Below are positions 42,604-52,000 of a stretch of 64,000 nucleotides of DNA, piece by piece. The notes under the pieces were generated by a model, which had not been told where the DNA came from, did not search any database, and worked only from the letters and a program-made list of their open reading frames with translations. The position numbers and the translations under genes were made by a program. The first letter of the stretch is position 1. The number at the start of each line of letters is the position of its first letter. The DNA is from CAZWLY01 sp964634465 (GTDB lineage Bacteria; Desulfobacterota; Desulfarculia; G963662305), in the NCBI GenBank assembly GCA_964634465.1, contig CAZWLY010000017.1, positions 1-64,000 on the forward strand, read 5' to 3'.

Positions 42604-43136
42604 TGCATGAGACGTTATGCGCCGCCGGCCGGGCTCTCGCCCCGGCCCACGGCGGCAGTTGGAGCGTGATAGGCGGTCGGCTGGTACTGGGCGACGGGTA
42701 CGAGCCATCCGAGGCCGAGATACAGGCGGCGGCCGAGCCGCCTTTAGCCGAGGTCCAGGCCGCCGCCTTGGCGGCCATCGACCGCCAGGCTGAGGCGCTC
42801 CGGCAAGAGCTCATCACCCCTGGCGAGGCCCAGATGGCCACCTACCAGCGCAAGGAGGCACAAGCCCGCGCCTGGTTGGCGGCCCAGGCGGCCGGGGAGA
42901 GCCCGGATATCAACGCGATCGAGTACTGCCTCATCGCGGCCGAGGTGGGCATCACCGGAGCCGACGCCGACGAGGTGGCCCAGGTGATCGTGGCTACGGC
43001 CGACGTCTGGTGGCGGTTCGGGGCCGCCATCGAGGCCGTCCGCCTGGCCGCCAAGCGGGACGTCCGCCAAGCCGTTGACGCGGCGGCGGCCGTGGTTGAC
43101 GGGTTGGATTGGCCGGCCCCGCCGGAGGAAGAGTAG
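42600..43136 (+). CDS. Tail-fibre-associated protein
   Basis: A 178-residue helical, Ala-rich protein directly behind the fibre (ATG overlaps the fibre stop). Place and the helical, Glu-rich middle (EVQAAALAAIDRQAEALRQELI) recall fibre-assembly proteins, but similarity is weak. Confidence 0.55.
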   Translation: MMHETLCAAGRALAPAHGGSWSVIGGRLVLGDGYEPSEAEIQAAAEPPLAEVQAAALAAIDRQAEALRQELITPGEAQMATYQRKEAQARAWLAAQAAGESPDINAIEYCLIAAEVGITGADADEVAQVIVATADVWWRFGAAIEAVRLAAKRDVRQAVDAAAAVVDGLDWPAPPEEE

Positions 43137-43139
43137 GCC

Positions 43140-43703
43140 GTGCCCAACATATTCATCGGCGCCTCGATCGGGATCAGCAAGAAGAGCCGGGCCTTTGGCT
43201 TGATCCAGAAGATGACCGCCGTCCTGTCGGCCGGTATCGCCTTCCAGCAGCGCGGCTGTCCCTACACCCACGTCTTCATCGCCGACAACCGACAGGACGA
43301 CGCCTTCACCCCGGATCGCCTCCGGGTCGCCGAGGCCTGGCACCCCCACGGCTTCAGGATCGGCCCCTGGCGCGAGGTCCACACGCCGGGCACGCCCTAC
43401 GACATCTGGGCCGTCGAGGTCACCGGCGGGCAATACGACGCCTGGTGGAAGCTCCTGGCGGGCTGGGTCGGCACGCCCTACGACTTTTGGGCGCTCTTGG
43501 GCTTCCTCGCCCGGAGCAAAGGCCAGGCCGACGCCGAAGCGGCCGAAAGACTGTTCTGCAGCGAAGCCGCCGCCCTGGCCCTCAAGCACATCGAAGTTCC
43601 GGCCTTCAACTGGAAATGGATGAAGGCCAACTTCGTCAGCCCCTGGCTGCTTATGACCAGCCCGCTGTTTGCGGGCGGGCCGGTCTATAGCTACCGGCCG
43701 TAG
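43140..43703 (+). CDS. Permuted NlpC/P60-like cysteine peptidase
   Basis: A 187-residue protein with a likely permuted papain-like fold: His in CPYTHVFIAD (about residue 41) and Cys in ERLFCSEAAALAL (about residue 140), as in YaeF/YiiX-type NlpC/P60 hydrolases. Could cleave peptidoglycan peptides or another amide during infection. GTG start. Confidence 0.65.
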   Translation: MPNIFIGASIGISKKSRAFGLIQKMTAVLSAGIAFQQRGCPYTHVFIADNRQDDAFTPDRLRVAEAWHPHGFRIGPWREVHTPGTPYDIWAVEVTGGQYDAWWKLLAGWVGTPYDFWALLGFLARSKGQADAEAAERLFCSEAAALALKHIEVPAFNWKWMKANFVSPWLLMTSPLFAGGPVYSYRP

Positions 43704-43712
43704 GAGGTTTAG

Positions 43713-44981
43713 ATGCGCCGATTTCTTTGGATCGCACTCGTTCTCTCTCTCCTTGCCGGTTGTGGCGGTGGTGGAGGAGGCGGACCGGTCACCGCCCCAT
43801 CCCCACCCCCCCTGGCCTCGCCGACTCCCCTGACGCCGGCGGCCGACGGCCTGGTCGAATACACCGGCCTGGTCGAACTATTCTGGAAGGCCTCGGAACA
43901 CGGCGTCCAGTTCGAGTGGGAAGTCCACCGTGTCGGCGGCTCGGTGGTCGCCTCGGGATCGACCGAGCTTGAAACGGCCGTGGCCGATCTGCCCGACGAA
44001 TTCCGGGGCCAATGGGCATGGCGCGTCCGGGCGGTCAGAGAAAGCCAGGCTTCCGACTGGTCGCCTTTCGTTCTCTTCGAAACCAGGTGGGCCAAGCCGC
44101 CCAAGCTGCGCGGTGTGTGTTGGTGGAATCCGACGAAAGATCAGTGGAATCAAGAGGCCTACATGCCCTGGGTCAGAGCGACCAGCAACGTTATCCAGAT
44201 CAAGTGGCGCGACTGGAGGGACAACCGGGAGGGGGCCAAAACGCATATCCGCAAACTGAAGGCCGACGGCTGGAGAGAAGCCCAGATCGTCCTGCCGACG
44301 CTGTGGGTCGGCGAGGGCGATAGGTGGGCGATCGACGCTCTGTTTGAGATGGTCCGCTTTATCCAGTCGGTCGGGTTGTTTTTCGAGTTCATCATGATCG
44401 GCGACGAGCCGGGCATGATGGACGCCGCCGGAATCAGGCGGGCCGACTGGGTCTACGACCAGCTTCGGCGGCGACTGAACGCGGCCGGGCTGGCCCACGT
44501 CAAGATGTACTACGACTGGTATCCGTGGGGGGTGAAGGGCGAGGGCGGCGGCGACTGGGAAAGGGCGATCGACCGCTACGGCTGGCCCAAGGAGGACGCC
44601 CACGCCAACCACGCCGGCTACGCCTGCGACCCCGATTCGGCCGTCCGGCGGATCAACTATTTCGCCGAGCGCTGGCTCAACGACCACGGCCGGCCCGACG
44701 CGCCGATTATCATCACCCTTCAGGTGTTCACCGGAAAAGACGGCCGGCGGCTCACCTGGCCTTGGGTCGAGGAACGCCTGAAAAACATCTTCTTAATGCC
44801 TCGCGGCCCGGCCGGAGAGCCGGAGGGTCGGAGACTCAGCGATGCCGTTTACCGCCGCCTAACCCTGCTGATGCCGTTCGCGATGGGCGGCGCGGGCGAC
44901 ACCGGTATGACGGCCGTTGACGCGCCGGACGTGATCGACGGCTTCAAGCGGCTCAGAAATCTTTACTTCACCAACCCCTAA
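43713..44981 (+). CDS. Large lipoprotein with beta-sandwich and barrel-like domains
   Basis: A 422-residue predicted lipoprotein. LSLLAGC (Cys17) is followed by a poly-Gly and Pro linker, a fibronectin-III-like domain (residues 47-130, VELFWKASEHGVQFEWEVHRVGG ... WAWRVRAVRESQASDWSPF), then an approximately 280-residue region with Trp/Asp-rich strands that could be a TIM-barrel glycosidase-like fold (FEFIMIGDEPGMMD, KMYYDWYPWG). Family not recognised. It is made late, between tail and lysis genes. Confidence 0.65.
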   Translation: MRRFLWIALVLSLLAGCGGGGGGGPVTAPSPPPLASPTPLTPAADGLVEYTGLVELFWKASEHGVQFEWEVHRVGGSVVASGSTELETAVADLPDEFRGQWAWRVRAVRESQASDWSPFVLFETRWAKPPKLRGVCWWNPTKDQWNQEAYMPWVRATSNVIQIKWRDWRDNREGAKTHIRKLKADGWREAQIVLPTLWVGEGDRWAIDALFEMVRFIQSVGLFFEFIMIGDEPGMMDAAGIRRADWVYDQLRRRLNAAGLAHVKMYYDWYPWGVKGEGGGDWERAIDRYGWPKEDAHANHAGYACDPDSAVRRINYFAERWLNDHGRPDAPIIITLQVFTGKDGRRLTWPWVEERLKNIFLMPRGPAGEPEGRRLSDAVYRRLTLLMPFAMGGAGDTGMTAVDAPDVIDGFKRLRNLYFTNP

Positions 44982-44995
44982 CCCTGGAGGACGTC

Positions 44996-45298
44996 ATGGG
45001 ACTCGACATCAAACAGCTTCTTAGCGTGGCCAAATCTTACGCCTCTCCGATCGTCGCCGACCTCATCGACGAGAAAATCGACGAGGCTTGGGAAGAAGCC
45101 AAAAAGGACCCCAAGGCCTGGAACGACATCGCCGTATTCGTCGGCGCGGTCGTCACCCAACAGCCCCCCAAGGAGTTCGCCGACCAACCCGACCCGATGA
45201 AGGCGTTGCACGCCCGAGTGAGGGCCAACGTCGAAGCCACCGAAGAGTGGGCCGACGACGGCGTGATGGTCTTGGTCGAACTCGTCACCGGATTTTAA
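44996..45298 (+). CDS. Hypothetical late protein
   Basis: A 100-residue acidic protein without a transmembrane helix, with ribosome site TGGAGG. Not recognised. A GC-rich hairpin (CCCGCCG-CCC-GTTT-GGG-CGGCGGG, about 45313-45337) follows it. Confidence 0.55.
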   Translation: MGLDIKQLLSVAKSYASPIVADLIDEKIDEAWEEAKKDPKAWNDIAVFVGAVVTQQPPKEFADQPDPMKALHARVRANVEATEEWADDGVMVLVELVTGF

Positions 45299-45349
45299 CC
45301 CGACGAGCGCCCCGCCGTCCCGTTTGGGCGGCGGGCAAGGAGACGACCC

Positions 45350-45556
45350 ATGCCCATAGCCGGGACGGCCCTGGTCGGCCTGCTGCTCCGGGCGTTGCCG
45401 ATTGCGGCCCGATGGCTGGACAGCCGCCCGGCCCGCCGGGCCGCCGAGGCCGAGGCCGACAGGTTGAGGAGGATGGACGATGCGGGCGCTGACGCCGACG
45501 GGGTTACTGCTGATCCTGACGATTTCGCTGACCGCGTGCGCCGGTCCGGGGCCTAA
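45350..45556 (+). CDS. Possible inner-membrane spanin or holin-like protein
   Basis: A 68-residue protein with an N-terminal hydrophobic segment (AGTALVGLLLRALPIAARWL) and charged tail. Its last 77 bp overlap an out-of-frame small lipoprotein gene, the classic Rz/Rz1 layout, though it is shorter than a usual Rz. Confidence 0.5.
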   Translation: MPIAGTALVGLLLRALPIAARWLDSRPARRAAEAEADRLRRMDDAGADADGVTADPDDFADRVRRSGA

Positions 45557-45728
45557 GTGCCTCTACCCGGCCCTGATCGAGTACGGCCCGGCCTTCAATG
45601 AGCGCCTGGCCGACCAACTCAAGAAGGTCAAGGAGTGCTGTCCGGAGGCCTACCGCTACATCGGCGACTGCTACAAGACCAGGCGGCAGATAGAGACCCT
45701 GCGCGGCCCCGAGGCCGGGGAGAGATAG
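45480..45728 (+). CDS. Rz1-like outer-membrane spanin lipoprotein
   Basis: An 82-residue lipoprotein (signal peptide to LTAC, Cys20) starting within the preceding gene in another frame. Upstream of the endolysin, so likely the o-spanin needed for outer-membrane disruption in lysis. Three further cysteines are unusual. Confidence 0.6.
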   Translation: MRALTPTGLLLILTISLTACAGPGPKCLYPALIEYGPAFNERLADQLKKVKECCPEAYRYIGDCYKTRRQIETLRGPEAGER

Positions 45729-45730
45729 GC

Positions 45731-46147
45731 GTGGGCGATCTGAGCCGTAATTTCAGCCGGGCCGAACTGGCCTGTAAGCACTGCGGCGGTTTGATCCTGA
45801 ATTTCGACCTCCTGGACGCCCTCCAAGAGCTTCGGAATCTGGCCGGCCGGCCGATCATCGTCACCAGCGGCTACCGCTGCCCCGACCACCCGGAGAGCAG
45901 GAAACGGCCCGCGTCCCATCACGTTCTCGGCCAGGCGGCGGACGTGGTTATCAGCCGACGCTCGCTCAGAGAGGCGTACAACCTGGCCCGCAAGGTGCCG
46001 GCCTTCGCCAAGGGCGGCATCGGCGTCTATCCCGACCCCGAAGACCTGTTCCTCCACCTGGACGTCCGGAAAGACGGCCCGAATCGCTGGATGAGAATAG
46101 ACGGTGAATACACCGCCCTCAACCCGGCCCTGTTGGAGAATTTATGA
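45731..46147 (+). CDS. Endolysin, peptidase M15A family
   Basis: A 138-residue zinc peptidase that cuts peptidoglycan cross-bridges. Zinc ligands are visible in SHHVLGQAADV (His, Asp) and FLHLDVR (His); VTSGYRCPDHP is the conserved preceding block. GTG start 2 bp after the spanin gene. Confidence 0.85.
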   Translation: MGDLSRNFSRAELACKHCGGLILNFDLLDALQELRNLAGRPIIVTSGYRCPDHPESRKRPASHHVLGQAADVVISRRSLREAYNLARKVPAFAKGGIGVYPDPEDLFLHLDVRKDGPNRWMRIDGEYTALNPALLENL

Positions 46148-46233
46148 CCTTCGACCGCCCGTCTTGCGGCGGCTGCAGGCAGATGCGCGAAATCTCGTCC
46201 ATTGGTAACATTACCGAAGGAGGTGGGCAGTGA
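46144..46233 (+). CDS. Possible 29-residue CxxC peptide
   Basis: ATGA overlap with the endolysin stop and a TGA that overlaps the next start. Encodes MTFDRPSCGGCRQMREISSI..., with one CxxC. Only coupling at both ends supports it. Confidence 0.3.
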   Translation: MTFDRPSCGGCRQMREISSIGNITEGGGQ

Positions 46234-46733
46234 GGTTGACGATTTGGGACGTGGCCGAGCGGGTTGTTTTGATCGTTCTGGCCGCGGCCATACTGTTGGG
46301 CGTGTGGGCGTTGTCCGCCCGGGACGCCCGCGCCGGGGAGTGGCTAAAGGGTCCGGTGACGAAAATCCTGGACGGCGACACCTATGACATCGGCGGGTTG
46401 ATTGTGCGCACGGCCGGCAACGACTGCCCCGAAAAAAGCCAACCATACGGCTCGGCGGCCGCCTTGGCGGCCAAAAACCTGGCCTTCGGCAAGGTGGTGA
46501 CAATCATCGTCGTGGCCAAACGAGGCCCCTACGGCCGGGTGATCGCCAGGGTGAAGTTGCCCGACGGCCGGGACCTGGGCCTGGAGCTGGTCAAAGCCGG
46601 CCTGGCCTGGGCGCGGTGCAAAGCCTATCGAGCGGCCGAGGCCGAGGCCCGCCGCCGAAAAATCGGCCTGTGGGCCGACCCGAAGCCGATCCCTCCCTGG
46701 AAGTGGCGGCGACGGAATAGGAGAACTCGATAG
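46230..46733 (+). CDS. Secreted thermonuclease-like (SNase) protein
   Basis: A 167-residue staphylococcal-nuclease homologue. An N-terminal signal or anchor helix (VVLIVLAAAILLGVWAL) ends ARDARAG. The core VTKILDGDTYDIGGLIVRTAGNDCPEKSQ holds the metal-binding and catalytic residues, with YGRVIARV further on. Exported late in infection; may degrade DNA in the periplasm. GAAGGAGG ribosome site. Confidence 0.85.
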   Translation: MRLTIWDVAERVVLIVLAAAILLGVWALSARDARAGEWLKGPVTKILDGDTYDIGGLIVRTAGNDCPEKSQPYGSAAALAAKNLAFGKVVTIIVVAKRGPYGRVIARVKLPDGRDLGLELVKAGLAWARCKAYRAAEAEARRRKIGLWADPKPIPPWKWRRRNRRTR

Positions 46734-46977
46734 GGAGCGGGTAGTGGCGACCCTGGACTTATTCTCGGCCTCAGCTCCGCCGGGACGGAGTGCAAACCCA
46801 TCAATCGATTTGATGAAAAAGCTGGCAACGTACTTCAGGGTCAGTATACCTTCGTTGATTGGCGATGGTCCCGATTCTGCGAGTCTGTCGGAAGTATGAT
46901 GTTGTATTATGAACCTTGAAGCTTGACCGCCCAAATACTGGATTGTATTTTCGAACAGATTGGGGCTCGACAACGTG
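46734..46977. other. Junction between late operon and right-end cargo
   Basis: About 240 AT-richer bases without a supportable gene. Base composition changes here from phage-like to foreign. A promoter for the PIN-GNAT gene would be expected; no clear -35/-10 pair found. Confidence 0.4.
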
Positions 46978-48489
46978 ATGCGGGTGCTTCTTGACACGAA
47001 CATTCTGATCCACCGCGAGGCGCCGGTAGTGGTCCACCAGGATATCGGCCTCCTGTTCAACTGGATGGACCGGCTAGGCTATGAGAAGTGCGTCCACCCA
47101 GTGAGCGTCAAGGAGATCGAAGAGCATAAGGACGAAGATGTTCGCCGCTCTTTCGCCGCCAAGATCGCATCATATCGTGTTCTCAAGGCACCTGCTCCAA
47201 TGGCCCCCGAGGTCACTGAGCTCAGTAAAGAGTTAGATTCGACAGAGAACGACCGGAACGACAGCAGGATTCTCAACGACCTTTTCGTCGAACGTATCGA
47301 TCTTCTCATCACGGAGGACCGGGGCATCTTCCGAAAGGCAGAGCAACTCGGTCTAGCTGACCGAGTATTCACCATCGATGGATTTCTCGAGAAGGTCGTG
47401 GCCGAAAATCCCGATCCGATTGATTACAAGATTCCATCAGTCAAGAAGGCCCTGTTCGGAAATGTTAATCTTGCGGACCCTTTCTTTGACAGCTTTCGCG
47501 AGGATTACCCGGACTTTGATCGATGGTTTAACCGGAAGAGTGACGAATCGGCTTACGTATGTCTTGAAGAAGACCGGTTGGTCGCCTTTTTGTATCTGAA
47601 GGTGGAGGATGAGCGAGAACCATATCCAGACATCGTCCCGACCTTCAAGCCAAGACGCCGGCTCAAGATTGGCACATTCAAGGTTGAGTTAAACGGGTTC
47701 AAGCTGGGCGAACGTCTTTTGAAGATTGTCTTTGATAACGCGATCATCCAACGTGCCCAAAAGATATACGTTACCATTTTCCCGCACTCCGCGGAGCAGG
47801 AGCGGTTGATCAAACTGCTTGAGGACTTCGGGTTTGCTTTGCACGGCAAAAAGTACAATAGATACGGCAATGAACTCGTCTATCTCCGGGATATGTCGCC
47901 GCAATTCAGTTCAACCGACCCGGCGTTGACCTTCCCGTTCATCAGTCGGTCAGCGCGCACGTTCCTCGTCCCAATCTACCCGGAGTACCACACGAATCTC
48001 TTCCCCGACTCCATTCTTCGGACAGAATCGCCTGAGGATTTTGTTGAACACAATCCTCATCGCAACGCCATCCGTAAGGTTTATGTTTCACGCTCTTACT
48101 TCCGAGACTTGCGCTCCGGCGATGTCATCGTCTTCTATCGGACCGGGGGTTACCACAGGTCAGTAGTCACAACTCTGGGAATAGTTGAGAAGACACATCT
48201 ACAGATTACCAGCGAAGAGCAGTTCATTCGCCTCTGCCGTAAGAGAAGCGTGTTCACTGACGAAGAACTCCGACGGCGGTGGCGGTATAATCCCCGCTCC
48301 CGGCCTTTTGTCGTCAAGTTCCTCTATGCTTATTCATTTCCCCGGCGTCCCAACATGGCTGCTCTCATCAAGCATGGTGTGATCCGTGACGTCGAGTCTG
48401 CTCCCCGGGGATTCGAGAGGATAAACTGTGAACAGTTTGAAACGATCCTCAAGTTGTCAAAAACAGACCCGCGCATTATTGTCGATTAG
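46978..48489 (+). CDS. PIN-GNAT-PUA/EVE-like fusion protein, prophage cargo
   Basis: A 503-residue three-domain protein. Residues 1-150 are a PIN-type ribonuclease: Asp in VLLDTN, Glu in VKEIEEH, Asp in NDSRILND and LITEDRG. Residues 185-295 resemble a GNAT acetyltransferase (VELNGFKLGERLLKIVFDNAI... KLLEDFGF). Residues 320-500 look like a PUA/EVE/ASCH-type nucleic-acid-binding fold (YFRDLRSGDVIVFYRTGG). Lower GC than the phage modules. Overlaps the ASCH gene by 62 bp. Likely a toxin or defence effector; role inferred. ATG 46978 preferred because the PIN strand starts there. Confidence 0.75.
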   Translation: MRVLLDTNILIHREAPVVVHQDIGLLFNWMDRLGYEKCVHPVSVKEIEEHKDEDVRRSFAAKIASYRVLKAPAPMAPEVTELSKELDSTENDRNDSRILNDLFVERIDLLITEDRGIFRKAEQLGLADRVFTIDGFLEKVVAENPDPIDYKIPSVKKALFGNVNLADPFFDSFREDYPDFDRWFNRKSDESAYVCLEEDRLVAFLYLKVEDEREPYPDIVPTFKPRRRLKIGTFKVELNGFKLGERLLKIVFDNAIIQRAQKIYVTIFPHSAEQERLIKLLEDFGFALHGKKYNRYGNELVYLRDMSPQFSSTDPALTFPFISRSARTFLVPIYPEYHTNLFPDSILRTESPEDFVEHNPHRNAIRKVYVSRSYFRDLRSGDVIVFYRTGGYHRSVVTTLGIVEKTHLQITSEEQFIRLCRKRSVFTDEELRRRWRYNPRSRPFVVKFLYAYSFPRRPNMAALIKHGVIRDVESAPRGFERINCEQFETILKLSKTDPRIIVD

Positions 48490-48907
48490 ACCTCGGTTCG
48501 CTGACGCGATCTTGCGGGGCGAAAAGAGGTACGAATTTCGACGCAGCGTCTTTTCTCGGCAAGTTGATGTAGTTCTTGTATATGTGACAGCGCCTGTGCG
48601 GCTCGTAGTGGCCGAATTTGACATTCTTTCAGTAATCACAGAGCCCCTGGAAGCATTATGGGACCGAACTCATAAGTACGCGGGGATCAGTGAGACGGCG
48701 TTCTATAACTATTTTGAGGGCCTTGATCAAGGTCACGCCATCAGCATCGGGGAAGTACGGACTTATGATCCACCGTTTTGCCTCGTTGAGCGGCTAGGCT
48801 TGAAACCGCCGCAGTCCTTTCTTTACTTGGATTCCGACGTGGCCGTCGATGGCGCCTTGCCCAAGTGCGTACGCCTGTCTGTAACAGGACGGATCGACGG
48901 AGGGTAA
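48428..48907 (+). CDS. ASCH-domain protein
   Basis: A 159-residue protein with a typical ASCH domain (RALLSIRPRFADAILRGEKRYEFRR at residues 15-39; then VVLVYVTAPVRLVVAEFDI), a PUA-like RNA-binding fold. GTG start with GAGAGG 7 nt upstream, inside the end of the PIN-GNAT gene, so the two are a coupled pair. It could be the modulator or antitoxin of its partner. Confidence 0.75.
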   Translation: MNSLKRSSSCQKQTRALLSIRPRFADAILRGEKRYEFRRSVFSRQVDVVLVYVTAPVRLVVAEFDILSVITEPLEALWDRTHKYAGISETAFYNYFEGLDQGHAISIGEVRTYDPPFCLVERLGLKPPQSFLYLDSDVAVDGALPKCVRLSVTGRIDGG

Positions 48908-49003
48908 GCTATTCGCTAGGACCGAGAATACCACTGAAGTGATGGCTCTGTACAGGCATTGAAAACTCAAGTCTGTTGAGACACGTCAGCGGATTTTATT
49001 CGG

Positions 49004-52000
49004 CTATTTCTCGCCGGTGATCAAGTCGATGAGATGTTCGACTACATCCGAAAAGAGAAATTGGGAGAGTTCTTGTCTCAGTTCCTTCAACCACGCCTCT
49101 CGGCCGGCGAAATCGAGCTGTCGAACCAAGACCCCGGCGAGATGGAGACTTCCTCCCAATCGTGGGCCGAATATATTGGGGGCGCGCGGCAGAAGAAGGG
49201 CGTGAAAGATCACGGCCTTTATTATTAGAGGCCCGGCCGATGCCGGCCCCTCTGTTTCAAGCATCAGACTGCCCAGGTTGTTGGCCGTCATGGCCAGGTC
49301 GGGCTCATAGACCCTCGGGTTGTCCTCGGCCAGCCGGCGGTAGATGCCCAGCGCTTTCTCGAGCAGCTTACGGGCCCGGGCGGGCTCGCCCGTATTTTTT
49401 AGCAAAGTGCCCAGGTTGTTGGCCGTCATGGCCAGGCCGGGCTCATAGGCCCTCGGGTTGTCCTCGGCCAACCGGCGGCGGATCTCCAGCGCCTCATCGA
49501 GCAGTTCCCGGGCCCGGGCGGGCTCGCCCATATCCATCAGCAGAGCGCCCAGGTTGTGAACCGTCCCGGCCAGGTCGGGCTCATAGACCCTCGGGTTGTC
49601 CTCGGCCAGCCGGCGGTAGATGCCCAGCGCTTTCTCGAGCAGCTTACGGGCCCGGGCGGGCTCGCCTGTCTTAATCAGCAAATTGCCCAGGTTGTTGGCC
49701 GTCGTGGCCAGGTCGGGCTCATAGACCCTCGGGTTGTCCTCGGCCAGCCGGCGGTGGATGCCCAGCGCCTCCTCGAGCAGCTTACGGGCCCGGGCGGGCT
49801 CGCCCATATCACCTAGCAAATTGCCCAGGTTGTGAACCGTCCCGGCCAGGTAGGGCTCATAGGCCCTCGGGTTGTCCTCGGCCAGCCGGCGGTAGATGCC
49901 CAGCGCCTTCTCGAGCAGCTTACGGGCCCGGTCGGGCTCGCCCGTATTTTTTAGCAAAGTGCCCAGGTTGTTGGCCGTCCCGGCCAGGTCGGGCTCATAG
50001 ACCCTCGGGTTGTCCTCGGCCAGCCGCCGGTAGATNNNNNNNNNNNNNNNNNNNNNNNNNNNNNNNNNNNNNNNNNNNNNNNNNNNNNNNNNNNNNNNNN
50101 NNNNNNNNNNNNNNNNNNNNNNNNNNNNNNNNNNNCGGGCTCATAGACCCTCGGGTTGTCCTCGGCCAGCCGCCGGTAGATGCCCAGCGCTTTCTCGAGC
50201 AGCTTACGGGCCCGGTCGGGCTCGCCCATATTTTTTAGCAAAGTGCCCAGGTTGTTGGCCGTCGCGGCCAGGTCGGGCTCATAGACCCTCGGGTTGTCCT
50301 CGGCCAGCCGCCGGTAGATGCCCAGCGCCTTCTCGAGCAGCTTACGGGCCCGGGCGGGCTCGCCTGTCTTAATCAGCAAATTGCCCAGGTTGTTGGCCGT
50401 CATGGCCAGGTGGTCTTGGTTGCCGCCGCGTTTCTGGAACTCGTAGATCCATTCGAGCAGTTCTTTCAGCTCCGCCTCCCGGCAGTCGGCCTGGAGCAAG
50501 GCCGCACAGAAGTCGCCGAGGGCCGATACCGGCCGCTCCCTTTTCCATTCCGGCAGGTATTGGTCCCGGGCCAAGTCATGCAGACTCTTGAGGGATTCCT
50601 TTAGCCAGGTAAGTCGCCGACCAAAGCCGTGATCGTCCCTCAAGACTTCCAGTTGAAGCGGATGCCAAACCCGGTAACCATCCAGGCTCTCGTCTTTTAT
50701 GAGTATTCGGGTCTCCTCCAGCCTTTCGAGGTGTCTGACATCCTCGGTACCAAGGTCCCTATCGTAAAGCACCGCATAACCGGCCTGGAGCGCCAGGCGG
50801 GGCAGGCCGATTGAATGGCTGAACCGCTGCCAGCGGGTAAACACCCGCAAAACGTTTTCTTCATCCCGGCCCACCGTCTCGGCAAAGAGCCGGCGGAAGA
50901 GATCTCTTGCTTTGCCCTCTTCGCCGGACCGGGTGAGCAAACCGACCTCGTCCACCAGTCGTTGCACCGTCGGAGCGTCCAAGGTCAAGCGGCCGCTGCT
51001 ACCCGCCTCGGCACGGCGCACCGCCATCAACAAAAACGCCCTGGCCAGCCCCAGCAGGCTCGTTTCATCTCCGCCGGACGGCGCCTGGAGAACCGCGAAC
51101 AAGGTCTCCTTGCCTTCATCGGATAGAGTCAGCCGTCCCTGCCGGTCGACCACCTCTCTAATCTTGGGAAACAGATCGAACGCCTGCTCCTTGGACACCG
51201 CGCCCAGAGTCAGGCAGACGCGCTCCGCGGCGGCCGGCAGCGGCGCCTGGGAAGCCGGGTCCCAGTCTTGGTAACCGGCGCCTCCGCTTTTCAAGAAGCT
51301 GAGCAGTTGCTTTTCCTGGGTGTGGTAGGCCGGCTGGCCCGTGCGCTGACATATCAGCACCCGGGTCCTCAGACCGGTGAGAGAAGCCGCCTCCTTAGGG
51401 GAAAAAGGGTCTACCGGAGAGTAGAAAGGATCGCAGACGACCAAGTGTTTTTCCGGATCAAGACCAGCCAAGGATTCCTTATCCTCGGCGGTCGGCTTGG
51501 TCGTCAAAAAGGCCACCGCCCTCCCCGGCCGACTCAACCATTTTATCGCCGCCTGGATGGCCAGTATGCTTTTGCCGCTCAGCGACCGCCCCAAAATCAC
51601 CGCCTGCCGTAACCGGCCCTCCAGCAACCCCGAGACCAGCGGTTCCAGCTCCGGGCGCTCGATCAATTGGTGGGGCATCATGCCGGGCAACAGCGAATAG
51701 AGCTGACTCGGCACCACGGCCACTCGGAACCTGGGCCGGGTCAGCAACTCCTTCAATTCTGCCTGGTCGCCCGCCGCCTGCTGCAGCTTTTCCTGAAGTG
51801 CAGTCAAATTGCGGGCGTAAGCCGACCATATCTCATCGGCGTCACCAGGCTCCAGACGGCTTAGGGCTTGGATCACTTTACCGTCCAGGCCCTCTTCCGC
51901 CAGGGCCAGGCATAGTGTCTCAAGTGCTTGGGAGTCTTTATCGAACTGCGCGGCGATTTCCGCCGGTTCGGGATCGGGTTCGTCGATTTTAAGAAGCCGC

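Noticed and set aside
46310..46325. A fourth late palindrome (TGTCCGCCCGGGAC)
   Set aside because: Imperfect arms, lies inside the nuclease coding sequence, and no operon starts there.
49260..50410. Regular repeats suggesting a CRISPR array
   Set aside because: The period is 138 bp with no unique spacers, and the repeats translate as TPR units.
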